5,963 nt of DNA, from assembly GCA_947624945.1 (NCBI GenBank), contig CANQMJ010000143.1:1-5963 (forward strand), read 5' to 3'. The stretch comes from an uncultured Clostridia bacterium (GTDB taxonomy: Bacteria; Bacillota; Clostridia; Oscillospirales; CAG-272). Numbering within the stretch: position 1 is the first letter of the stretch; each line of letters opens with the position of its first letter. The notes below the pieces were generated by a model. The model was not told the DNA's origin and did no database searches. It saw only the letters and a list, made by a program, of their open reading frames with translations. Below are positions 1 to 5,963 of the stretch, in pieces. The position numbers and the translations under genes are program-made.

Positions 1-926
1 ATATGTCCCGCGTCGTTGCCGCCCGATACATAGCGCTTGATCTGGCATTTTATGCCGTGACGCTTAGCCGTGTCTGTCACAAGGTCGACCATCTCGCGGC
101 TGTATATCGTCGAGCGGTCCATGAACGAGACGGCGGGGCCGCAACCAAGCTCGGCGACGCGCTTTTCGCGCGGAGAGCCCGTGTTGTCGGCGACTGCCGT
201 CGCCTCCACCACTATCGCCATGTGCGGGTCGCGGTCGTATGCCGTGACCTCGGCTCCCGATTTGCCGACTTCCTCGCGCACCGTGAACGCGAATATGACG
301 TCGTGGTCGGGACGTTCGCCGCCGTAAACGGCGCGGCAGGTCTCGACAAGCGCGGCGCAGCCGAATCTGTCGTCGAGCGCCTTGCATTTGACGTATTTAT
401 CGTCCTCGCCGAAGCGTATGTACTCCGAGTCGAACGTGCCGAACGAGCCGCGCTTCACGTATGAGGACGCCTCGTCCTTATCCTTCGCGCCGATGTCGAT
501 GTAAAGACCGTCCGGATCCGGCATCTTTTCCCTGTCTCCGCCGATGAGATGTATCGGCTTTGTGCCTATGACGCCCGTTATCTTATTGTTTTCGTCGCCG
601 ACGGTGACGCGCCGAGACGGCAGCGCGTAGCCGACGATGCCGCCGAGGCATGCGAATTTGAGCGTGCCGTCGCCGTTCACATCGGTGATTATGAATCCTA
701 CCTCGTCCATATGGGCGGAGAAAAGAAGTCTCTTTTCCCTCTCCGTGCCGTGGCATTTGCCATGGACGACTGCGGTCAGATTCCCCATTTTGTCGATTTT
801 ATATTCGTCGCAACAGTCCTTTATCTGCGACTTTATCAGCTCCGCGACGTTGTCCTCGCAGCCAGTCGGACCGAAAGCGAGGCACAGCTCGCGCAGCAGT
901 CTTTCTCCGTAAAAAAGCTTACTCAC
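1..926 (-). CDS. M42-family metallo-aminopeptidase (glutamyl aminopeptidase/FrvX/CelM type), 3' end cut by window edge
   Basis: Cytosolic di-metal peptidase predicted to remove N-terminal residues from peptides. I translated the minus strand from the GTG at 926: about 308 codons are open and the gene leaves the window. Visible family marks are the N-terminal FGPTGCED (18-25), SAHMDEVGF (70-78, metal His72 and Asp74), LDDRFG (184-189, bridging Asp185), REEVG (217-221, catalytic Glu218 and metal Glu219), VVEATAVADN (239-248, Glu241 at the metal Asp/Glu site) and SGGNDAGH (301-308). The last metal His (usual RYxHS motif) should lie just beyond the edge; the family is usually about 340-360 residues, so some 35-50 are missing. 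Residues of about 78-170 correspond to the dimerisation insert. No signal peptide is seen. It has 11 Cys, against 4 in its neighbour. It overlaps the stop of the upstream M42 gene by 8 nt, so it is probably co-transcribed and translationally coupled. Family assignment is firm; substrate preference is unknown, and 'endoglucanase' labels on this family are generally misannotations. Confidence 0.93.
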   Translation of the reverse strand, partial: MSKLFYGERLLRELCLAFGPTGCEDNVAELIKSQIKDCCDEYKIDKMGNLTAVVHGKCHGTEREKRLLFSAHMDEVGFIITDVNGDGTLKFACLGGIVGYALPSRRVTVGDENNKITGVIGTKPIHLIGGDREKMPDPDGLYIDIGAKDKDEASSYVKRGSFGTFDSEYIRFGEDDKYVKCKALDDRFGCAALVETCRAVYGGERPDHDVIFAFTVREEVGKSGAEVTAYDRDPHMAIVVEATAVADNTGSPREKRVAELGCGPAVSFMDRSTIYSREMVDLVTDTAKRHGIKCQIKRYVSGGNDAGH

Positions 927-1968
927 GGCACCACACCTCCAGCTCGTGATTTTTCGCGACGGCGGCGACGAGCTTTATCAGCTCGTCCGCGTCCGTACTG
1001 TCGATCACCTCCGCGTACGTGTGCATCGAGCGCAGCGGTATGCCGAGCACGACGGTCGGTATGCCCGACTCGACGAGCGTGACCTCGTCGCCGTTCGTGC
1101 CGGTCCCCCTCGGCTCCGCCGAGACCGTGTATTTTATCTCGTTGTCGTCGGCGATATGCATGACCTTGCGCGTCAGCTTTATGCTCGTCACGGGCGAGTA
1201 CGAGACTATGACGCCCGACGTCATGTTCGACGTGCCGTTGTCCTCCGGCGTGCCGGGTGCCGATGCGAATCCGACGTCGAGCACGAGCGCGATGTCGGGC
1301 TTTATCGCAAATGCGGCGCGCGCGGCACCCGCGCGTCCGTTCTCCTCCTCCGTCGACGCGACGACGTAGATATCGAATACGGCGTCGCCTCCTATCATAT
1401 CGACGGCGCATATAGCGGCGGCAAGGCACGACTTGTCGTCGAACGCGACGCCTGCGGCGCGCGTGCCTAAAAGGCGCGTGAAGTGGCGGCGGTACGACAC
1501 GAGCGTGCCTATGCGTATGCCGAGCGCCTCCGCCTCCTCTTTCGTTCTTCCGATATCGACCGTCATATCCGTGACGGGTTTCACCTTATCGCGTTCGTCT
1601 CGCGACATCAGGTGCGGCGGCGTCGACATAACGACGCCGTACACGTCCTCTTTCGCGTGTACCGTGACCTCGGATGCGGGCAGGATGCGCCTGTCGACTC
1701 CGCCGAGCGTGTTTATGCGAAGCGTGCCTTCGTCGGTGATGTCGTACACTATCATTCCGACCGCGTCATAGTGCGCGTCGATGAGCAGCTTCGGTGCGCC
1801 CTCGGACTTCGCCGCGCGATGGAAGATATGGTTGCCGAACGCGTCGACGGTAATATCGTCGAAGTACGGTTTCGCCAGCTCGCACAGCGCGTCGGAATCC
1901 GTCTTTTCGTGTCCGACGAGAGACGACAGCGACGTTAGTCTGTCGAGCAGTTCAAAATAATCGACCAT
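919..1968 (-). CDS. M42-family metallo-aminopeptidase, complete divergent paralogue
   Basis: A complete 349-residue protein, the normal length for M42 peptidases, predicted to be a cytosolic di-metal aminopeptidase acting on peptides, probably as a TET-type oligomer. The expected active-site residues are all present: His66 and Asp68 (DAHYDAVGM), bridging Asp177 (AFDDK), catalytic Glu207 and metal Glu208 (STEEENG), metal Asp231 (LVLDVG) and the last metal His316 (RSMHT). Surrounding motifs depart from the usual form: EEENG for EEVG, GTGTNGDEV (288-296) for the usual GGTDAG stretch, and SMHT for RYxHS. These point to a divergent subfamily and perhaps altered pocket specificity, not loss of activity. 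ATG at 1968 is the chosen start because AAAGGAGAT (1983 to 1975) sits 6 nt before it. It is first in the minus-strand unit and its stop overlaps the next M42 gene by 8 nt. The family call is solid; the natural substrate cannot be read from the sequence. Confidence 0.93.
   Translation of the reverse strand: MVDYFELLDRLTSLSSLVGHEKTDSDALCELAKPYFDDITVDAFGNHIFHRAAKSEGAPKLLIDAHYDAVGMIVYDITDEGTLRINTLGGVDRRILPASEVTVHAKEDVYGVVMSTPPHLMSRDERDKVKPVTDMTVDIGRTKEEAEALGIRIGTLVSYRRHFTRLLGTRAAGVAFDDKSCLAAAICAVDMIGGDAVFDIYVVASTEEENGRAGAARAAFAIKPDIALVLDVGFASAPGTPEDNGTSNMTSGVIVSYSPVTSIKLTRKVMHIADDNEIKYTVSAEPRGTGTNGDEVTLVESGIPTVVLGIPLRSMHTYAEVIDSTDADELIKLVAAVAKNHELEVWCRE
935..940 (-). promoter_or_regulatory. Ribosome binding site fixing the GTG start of the second M42 gene
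   Basis: On the minus strand GGAGGT (940 to 935) lies 8 nt before the GTG at 926-924. It is a near-perfect Shine-Dalgarno at ideal spacing, inside the end of the preceding gene. It supports the GTG start and the 8-nt overlap (GTGAGTAA, 926-919) over any internal start. Confidence 0.8.
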
Positions 1969-2002
1969 GCTTATATCTCCTTTTCAGAATTTGCTATTTA
2001 TG

Positions 2003-2031
2003 ATGATACCACAAACATCACCGTTCATCAA
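2003..2031 (-). promoter_or_regulatory. Predicted SigA-type promoter of the M42 gene pair
   Basis: Reading the minus strand, TTGATG (2031 to 2026, 4/6 to TTGACA) is separated by 17 nt from TATCAT (2008 to 2003, 5/6 to TATAAT). A TGG directly before the -10 gives an extended -10 element. Transcription would start near 1996, giving a 5' leader of about 28 nt that contains the Shine-Dalgarno. Spacing and position fit well; it is a by-eye prediction. Confidence 0.6.
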
Positions 2032-2127
2032 GCGATTTCATAAAAAAACGGCGGATTTTTATCATAAACGGCAGCATATCGAACGGTCGCGCACAGCGAA
2101 ATAAACAATTATTCCGAAAGTACATTT

Positions 2128-2139
2128 TTTTTATAAAAA
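2128..2139. other. A/T-tract palindrome in the divergent intergenic region
   Basis: The 268-nt gap between the two start codons is much more A/T-rich than the flanking genes. Its core is a run of 8 T followed by A-tracts, including a perfect 12-nt palindrome (TTTTTATAAAAA). It lies about 61-72 nt upstream of the predicted exporter start site, slightly too far for a textbook UP element. It may add curvature or help RNA polymerase on either side. I found no small gene or riboswitch in the gap. Confidence 0.35.
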
Positions 2140-2164
2140 TTTCGATGTCGGTGCATTCATCTAC

Positions 2165-2193
2165 TCGACAAGCATGACGCGCTGTGTTATAAT
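2165..2193 (+). promoter_or_regulatory. Predicted strong SigA-type promoter of the ABC exporter operon
   Basis: TCGACA (2165-2170, 5/6 to TTGACA) is followed after exactly 17 nt by TATAAT (2188-2193, perfect). A TGT immediately before the -10 makes it an extended -10 promoter. The start site would be near A2200, leaving a leader of about 37 nt before the ATG at 2237. Such a close match suggests high intrinsic strength, so repression may be needed; see the inverted repeat at 2194-2221. Confidence 0.75.
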
Positions 2194-2221
2194 ACGTTCA
2201 CATTCGCCCTATAGGTGACGT
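2194..2221. repeat. Inverted repeat over the predicted exporter start site, candidate operator or leader hairpin
   Basis: ACGTTCAC (2194-2201) and GTGACGT (2215-2221) are inverted copies with 7 matching pairs and one extra T in the left arm. The spacer contains a second small palindrome, CCTATAGG (2208-2215, sharing one base with the right arm). The element begins right after the -10 hexamer and covers the predicted start site, ending just before the Shine-Dalgarno. That position suits a repressor operator or a short 5' leader hairpin. No regulator gene lies in the window, so the role is inference. Confidence 0.35.
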
Positions 2222-2236
2222 ATAAAAGGTGGGAAC

Positions 2237-4018
2237 ATGATATTCGGTAAGTACATAAACAAATACTACATAAAATATATGCCGATACTGATACTCGGGC
2301 TTTTGTCGCTTGCGCTCGTCGACTACATGCAGCTCGTCATACCGAACCTTTACCAGATGGTGATAAACGGGCTCAACGACGGCGAGGTCGCCGTCGACGG
2401 CGCCGTGTACGCGTTCGACATGGATTTTCTCCTTGACCGCGTATGCGTGCCGATGCTCGGCGTCGTCGTGTCGATGGTATTCGGGCGGTTTTTGTGGCGT
2501 ATCTGCTTTTTCGGCTCCGCGATAAAGGTCGAGACGTCGATAAGAGATCACATGTTCGACCACTGCCGCCATCTGTCGCACGAGTACTATCAGGTCAACA
2601 AGGTCGGCAATCTGATGAGCCTTTTCACCAACGACCTCGACACGGTTCAGGAGTGCTACGGCAACGGGCTTTTGATGTTCTTCGACGCTTTGATGCTCGG
2701 TCTTTTGGCTATATACAAGATGTGGCGCATGGACCCGTTTCTGACCGTGCTGTCGCTCATCCCGATGGCGCTTTTGCTCGGTGCGAGCAGCGTCGTCGGT
2801 CACTATATGGAGAAGAAGTGGGACATACGCCAGGCGGCGTTTTCAAAGCTGTCCGACTTCTCGCAGGAGAGCTTTTCCGGCATCGCCGTCATCAAGGCGT
2901 TCGTAAAAGAGGCTAAGGAGCTTTGGGCGTTCCGCGACCTAAACCGCGAAAACGAAAAGGCGAACGTCGACTTCACTCGCTCGTCGGTGCTCCTGCACAT
3001 ACTCGTGACGCTGTTCGTCGAGTCCGTCATATGCGTCATACTCGGCTACGGCGGTTATCTCGTCTACAAGGGACAGTTCAACGCGGGACAGCTCATCGAG
3101 TACATGAGCTACTTCAACGCGATAGTATGGCCAATAATGGCGGTGTCGGAGCTCATCGACATGACGAGCCGCGGCAAGGCGTCGCTTTCACGCATAAGCG
3201 AGCTTCTTGACGCGAAGGAGGACGTCGTCGACAGACCTGACGTCGAAAGGCTCGAAAACGTGCGCGGCGACATTGAGTTTTCACATCTCACGTTCCGCTA
3301 CCCCGACGGTGAATACGACGCGCTGTCGGACGTATCGTTTGTGATACATGCGGGCGAGAGCGTCGGTCTCGTCGGAAAAACGGGTTCGGGCAAGACGACG
3401 CTCGTCGATTTGATACTCCGCACCTACAACGTCCCCGACGGCACCGTTTTCATCGACGGTCACGACGTCAACTCCGTGCCGATACACGACGTGCGCGACG
3501 CGTGCGCGTATGTGCCGCAGGACAATTTCCTGTTCTCGGATACGATAGAGAACAACATCGCGTTCTCGCGCGACGTTAAATCGCGCGGCGAGGTCGCGTC
3601 CGCCGCCGTCCTCTCCGACATCGACGGCGACATACGCGCGTTCTCCGAAGGCTATGACACCGTGCTCGGCGAGCGCGGCGTGACAGTCTCGGGCGGTCAG
3701 AAGCAGCGCATATCTATTGCGCGCGCGCTAATGAAGGACGCGCCGATACTCATACTCGACGATTCCGTCTCCGCCGTCGACACCAAGACGGAAAAGACGA
3801 TACTCGACAATCTCGTAAAGACGCGCGCGGGCAAGACCACAATACTCATCGCGCACCGCGTTTCCACCATAGAGCGCATGGACAAGATAATATACATCGA
3901 GGACGGACGCGTCACGGCGATAGGTCCGCACGCGGAGTTGTGCGAGACGTGTCCAGCATACAGAAACATGGTCGAACTGCAAAAGTTAGAGGAGGAAGGG
4001 GGCGAGCGCCTTGCGTGA
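2237..4018 (+). CDS. Heterodimeric ABC exporter subunit with degenerate ATP site (BmrC/TM287/LmrC-like)
   Basis: A 593-residue half transporter: six membrane helices (about 17-37, 69-92, 145-162, 167-187, 249-271, 286-306) followed by a nucleotide-binding domain. Walker A is GKTGSGKTT (380-388), Q-loop Gln428, an X-loop-like TVLGERG (475-481), signature VSGGQ (484-488), Walker B ILILDD (504-509), D-loop SAVD (512-515) and switch His540. The residue after the Walker B Asp is Asp509 (codon 3761-3763), where the catalytic Glu belongs. In heterodimeric exporters this marks the subunit whose Walker motifs form the slow, degenerate ATP site, while its intact signature completes the partner's active site. 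ATG 2237 is preceded by AAAGGTGG (2225-2232). Its stop overlaps the partner gene by 8 nt. The likely role is outward export of drugs, lipids or peptides across the cytoplasmic membrane; the substrate cannot be told from the sequence. I give no symbol because bmrC orthology cannot be shown here. Confidence 0.95.
   Translation: MIFGKYINKYYIKYMPILILGLLSLALVDYMQLVIPNLYQMVINGLNDGEVAVDGAVYAFDMDFLLDRVCVPMLGVVVSMVFGRFLWRICFFGSAIKVETSIRDHMFDHCRHLSHEYYQVNKVGNLMSLFTNDLDTVQECYGNGLLMFFDALMLGLLAIYKMWRMDPFLTVLSLIPMALLLGASSVVGHYMEKKWDIRQAAFSKLSDFSQESFSGIAVIKAFVKEAKELWAFRDLNRENEKANVDFTRSSVLLHILVTLFVESVICVILGYGGYLVYKGQFNAGQLIEYMSYFNAIVWPIMAVSELIDMTSRGKASLSRISELLDAKEDVVDRPDVERLENVRGDIEFSHLTFRYPDGEYDALSDVSFVIHAGESVGLVGKTGSGKTTLVDLILRTYNVPDGTVFIDGHDVNSVPIHDVRDACAYVPQDNFLFSDTIENNIAFSRDVKSRGEVASAAVLSDIDGDIRAFSEGYDTVLGERGVTVSGGQKQRISIARALMKDAPILILDDSVSAVDTKTEKTILDNLVKTRAGKTTILIAHRVSTIERMDKIIYIEDGRVTAIGPHAELCETCPAYRNMVELQKLEEEGGERLA
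3996..4002 (+). promoter_or_regulatory. Ribosome binding site fixing the TTG start of the second ABC gene
   Basis: AAGGGGG, one mismatch from AAGGAGG, lies 8 nt before TTG 4011. A better GGAGG at 3991-3995 is 15 nt away, too distant for this start. No ATG is available near the N-terminus; the next Met codon is residue 41. The TTG start gives an 8-nt overlap with the first ABC gene, the same overlap length as in the M42 pair. Confidence 0.6.
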
Positions 4019-5894
4019 ATATCTGCCTGTACTAATCGTCGGCGCGATAATCGGCGTGTTCGCCGTCATTTTCACCGCCGCGTACATAACGCTGAAGCGG
4101 CGCGGTCAGGCCGTCACCTTCGACCGCAACATGCCCGACGGCGAAATAATGCGCCGTCTTATAAAATACACGCGCCCGTATTGGAAGAGCTTCCTCGCCG
4201 TGCTCGTCATAATGGTAGTTTCGATAGCTTACGACATCGTATCGCCCATTATCGTCGGCGACATAGAGGAGCTGATACAGGGCGGGTTTGAGCTGCGGAC
4301 GCTGTTCGTCTACGTCGCCGTGTACGCGTCGATACTCATAGTTTCGATGGTATGCACGTATTTCCAGTCCATAATCCTGCAAAAGACGGGGCAGAAGATA
4401 CTGTCCGCGCTGCGCATGGACCTGTTCACCCACATCGAGAGCCTGTCGCATGAGCAGCTCAATCAGATACCGGTCGGCAAGCTCGTCACGCGCGTAACGA
4501 ACGACACGAACGCTATCTCGATGATGTTCACCAACATCCTTGTCAACATGATACGCAACGTGTTCGTCATCTCCGGCGTGCTCGCCGCGATGCTGATGCT
4601 CAACTACATGCTGACGCTGATGATACTCTGCTTCATCCCGTTCCTCGTGTGGTTCACCATAATCTTCCGCACGTTCACGCGCCGCGTGTTCCGCACCGTC
4701 AAGGACCGCACGACAGACATCAACACGTATCTGTCCGAGAATCTCTCCGGCATGAAGATCACGCAGATATTCAACCGCGAGGACGCTAAGATGGCGGAGT
4801 TCGGCGAAAAGAGCCACGCTCTTATGCGGGCGAAGAGCCATCAGATACTCGTGTTCGGCATATTCCGCCCGATGGTGTATATGCTCTACATCTCGTCGGT
4901 GCTGTGCCTTCTTTACCTCTGCGGGCGCAGCTACATCAAAGACGTGACGTTCCTCGGTCAGTCGATCGACAGTAAAACGCTCGTGACGTTCTACATGTAC
5001 ATATCGAAGTTCTTCAACCCGATACAGACGCTCGCCGAGCAGTTTAATCAGCTCCAATCCGCGTTCGCGTCGGCGGAGAAGATATTCTCCGTATTCGACA
5101 TGGAACCGGCGCTCGTCGACGAGCCTGACGCAATCGAACTCGACGACATCAAGGGAGAAATAGAGTTCCGCGACGTGTGGTTCTGCTATAATCCGGGCGA
5201 GTGGGTGCTGCGCGGCGTATCGTTTCACGTCATGCCGAAGGAGACGGTCGCGTTCGTCGGCTCGACGGGCTCGGGCAAGACGACGATCCTCTCGCTCATA
5301 TGCCGCAACTACGACATACAAAAGGGGCAGATACTCATCGACGGCATCGACATAAAGCATATAAAGATATCGTCGCTGCGCCGCAGATTCGGTCAGATGC
5401 TGCAAGATGTGTTCCTGTTCTCGGGCACGATACGCTCGAACATAGTGCTGCGAGAAGAGTCGTTCACCGACGAGCAGATAATGCAGGCGTGCCGCTACGT
5501 CAATGCGGATAAGTTCATCGACCGCCTCGACGGCGGACTCGACGAGGTCGTGCGCGAGCGCGGCAACAACTTCTCCGCCGGTCAGCGTCAGCTTCTCTCG
5601 TTCGCGCGCACGATCCTGCACCGTCCGTCCGTGATGATACTCGACGAGGCGACCGCCAACATCGACACGGAGACGGAAGTTTTGATACAGGATTCGCTTG
5701 AAAAGATGAAGAACATCGGCACGATGCTGATTGTCGCGCACAGACTGTCGACGATACAGCATGCCGACAACATAATCCTGCTCTCGCACGGCAAGATAGA
5801 GGAACAGGGCACGCACCAGGAGCTTCTGCACCGCCGCGGCCGCTACTATCAGCTCTATATGCTCCAGTTCGACAAAGGCACCGCGGCGTCGTAA
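4011..5894 (+). CDS. Heterodimeric ABC exporter subunit with catalytic Glu (BmrD/TM288/LmrD-like)
   Basis: A 627-residue half transporter predicted to pair with the upstream subunit. The core has six membrane helices (about 61-83, 97-123, 176-198, 200-220, 283-305, 320-345) and a C-terminal ATPase domain. That domain has Walker A GSTGSGKTT (417-425), Q-loop Gln465, X-loop-like EVVRERG (512-518), signature FSAGQ (521-525), Walker B VMILDE (541-546) with catalytic Glu546, D-loop NID (550-552) and switch His577. The altered signature faces the first subunit's Asp509 site, and Glu546 faces its VSGGQ; this reciprocal pattern is what the TM287/288 and BmrCD families show. An additional hydrophobic segment (about 4-28) followed by KRR precedes the usual N-terminus and would be an extra helix with its N-terminus outside. 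The start is TTG 4011, coupled to the upstream stop. If the TTG is wrong, Met41 or GTG at codon 16 would remove part or all of the extra helix. Export is ATP-driven; the substrate is unknown. Confidence 0.95.
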   Translation: MREYLPVLIVGAIIGVFAVIFTAAYITLKRRGQAVTFDRNMPDGEIMRRLIKYTRPYWKSFLAVLVIMVVSIAYDIVSPIIVGDIEELIQGGFELRTLFVYVAVYASILIVSMVCTYFQSIILQKTGQKILSALRMDLFTHIESLSHEQLNQIPVGKLVTRVTNDTNAISMMFTNILVNMIRNVFVISGVLAAMLMLNYMLTLMILCFIPFLVWFTIIFRTFTRRVFRTVKDRTTDINTYLSENLSGMKITQIFNREDAKMAEFGEKSHALMRAKSHQILVFGIFRPMVYMLYISSVLCLLYLCGRSYIKDVTFLGQSIDSKTLVTFYMYISKFFNPIQTLAEQFNQLQSAFASAEKIFSVFDMEPALVDEPDAIELDDIKGEIEFRDVWFCYNPGEWVLRGVSFHVMPKETVAFVGSTGSGKTTILSLICRNYDIQKGQILIDGIDIKHIKISSLRRRFGQMLQDVFLFSGTIRSNIVLREESFTDEQIMQACRYVNADKFIDRLDGGLDEVVRERGNNFSAGQRQLLSFARTILHRPSVMILDEATANIDTETEVLIQDSLEKMKNIGTMLIVAHRLSTIQHADNIILLSHGKIEEQGTHQELLHRRGRYYQLYMLQFDKGTAAS

Positions 5895-5903
5895 GATAAT
5901 AGT

Positions 5904-5931
5904 CAAGACCACCGGCCGTGCCGGTGGCTTG
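5904..5931 (+). terminator. Bulged GC-rich hairpin after the ABC operon, possible atypical terminator
   Basis: Ten nt after the TAA stop, CCACCGGC (5909-5916) pairs with GCCGGTGG (5920-5927) around a 3-nt loop. Outer CAAG (5904-5907) pairs with CTTG (5928-5931), leaving A5908 bulged, for 12 pairs in all. No T-run follows, so it does not meet the intrinsic-terminator rule. Its position directly after the last gene still suggests a role in 3'-end formation or mRNA protection. Confidence 0.5.
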
Positions 5932-5933
5932 CA

Positions 5934-5960
5934 CAGCTGGCGGGGGACCGGGCCGAGCTG
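5934..5960 (+). repeat. Second GC-rich bulged hairpin at the window edge
   Basis: CAGCTGGC (5934-5941) can pair with GCC (5952-5954) plus AGCTG (5956-5960), with G5955 bulged: 8 pairs around a G-rich 10-nt loop. It begins 2 nt after the first hairpin, so the pair reads as one structured block that may continue past the window. It could be the beginning of a palindromic intergenic repeat or a structured RNA; too little is visible to choose. Confidence 0.35.
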
Positions 5961-5963
5961 GAC

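Noticed and set aside
3..464. A 153-codon plus-strand open frame at the left edge, and similar plus-strand frames at 549-1082 and 946-1470
   Set aside because: They are complementary shadows of the minus-strand M42 genes, whose catalytic motifs are clear. They have no Shine-Dalgarno or domain of their own.
1..926. Possibility that the second M42 gene is a pseudogene because it seems to lack the last metal His
   Set aside because: The frame is open to the window edge and ends at the GGNDAGH motif. The missing part is due to the window boundary, not to a stop or frameshift.
2041..2062. A-tract, GC core and T-tract resembling a bidirectional terminator
   Set aside because: The GC core (CGGCGG) is not self-complementary, so no stem forms beyond A/T pairs. 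It also lies between divergent promoters, where a terminator has no purpose.
2039..2074. Short direct repeat (CATAAA, extra A's, CGGCRG at 2039-2054 and 2063-2074) in the intergenic region
   Set aside because: It is only about 10-12 nt of imperfect match in an A-rich context, with different spacers inside the copies. It is too weak to call a binding site.
2198..2803. A 201-codon minus-strand open frame over the exporter promoter and 5' end
   Set aside because: It is antisense to the membrane domain of the first ABC gene. The protein is His-, Glu- and Arg-rich with no recognisable family.
4032..5912. A 626-codon open frame on the minus strand antisense to the second ABC gene
   Set aside because: Its translation is low-complexity and rich in Arg, His, Val, Asp and Glu, with no recognisable domain, and it lies codon-against-codon on a gene with all ABC motifs. 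It is a by-product of the codon bias.

Overview
The window holds two two-gene units transcribed away from each other from a shared 268-nt intergenic region. It suggests a bacterium of the Clostridia type (Bacillota), probably an uncultured, moderately high-GC anaerobe. The grounds are strong Shine-Dalgarno sites, SigA-like promoters with extended -10 elements, a BmrC/BmrD-type exporter pair and M42 aminopeptidases, all common in that group. The lineage is inferred from style, not from a marker gene. Codon use is distinctive: CpG-rich Arg, Ser and Val codons sit alongside frequent ATA for isoleucine.

Left arm, minus strand (about 2031 down to 1): a promoter (TTGATG, 17-nt spacer, extended -10 TATCAT) precedes two tandem M42-family metallo-aminopeptidases. 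The first (1968 to 919) is complete and carries every expected metal and catalytic residue. The second starts at a GTG at 926, overlaps the first by 8 nt, and runs off the left edge of the window after about 308 residues. M42 enzymes usually form tetrahedral dodecamers (TET) that trim peptides released by proteolysis. A tandem pair of unequal paralogues could make a mixed complex or two complexes with different side-chain preference.

Right arm, plus strand (about 2165 to 5894): a near-consensus promoter (TCGACA, 17-nt spacer, extended -10 TATAAT) precedes two half-size ABC exporters that overlap by 8 nt. The first has Asp in place of the catalytic Glu after Walker B but a good signature motif. 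The second has the catalytic Glu but an altered signature (FSAGQ). Together they predict a heterodimeric exporter of the TM287/288, BmrCD and LmrCD type, with one degenerate and one competent ATP site. The second subunit also has an extra N-terminal hydrophobic helix.

Right end (5895 to 5963): a GC-rich stretch folds on paper into two adjacent bulged hairpins without a T-run. It may be an atypical terminator, an mRNA 3'-end structure or the start of a palindromic intergenic repeat. I see no mobile element, tRNA, rRNA or CRISPR array. Most of the window is ordinary; the most curious parts are the terminal hairpins, the divergent M42 pair and the inverted repeat at the exporter start site.
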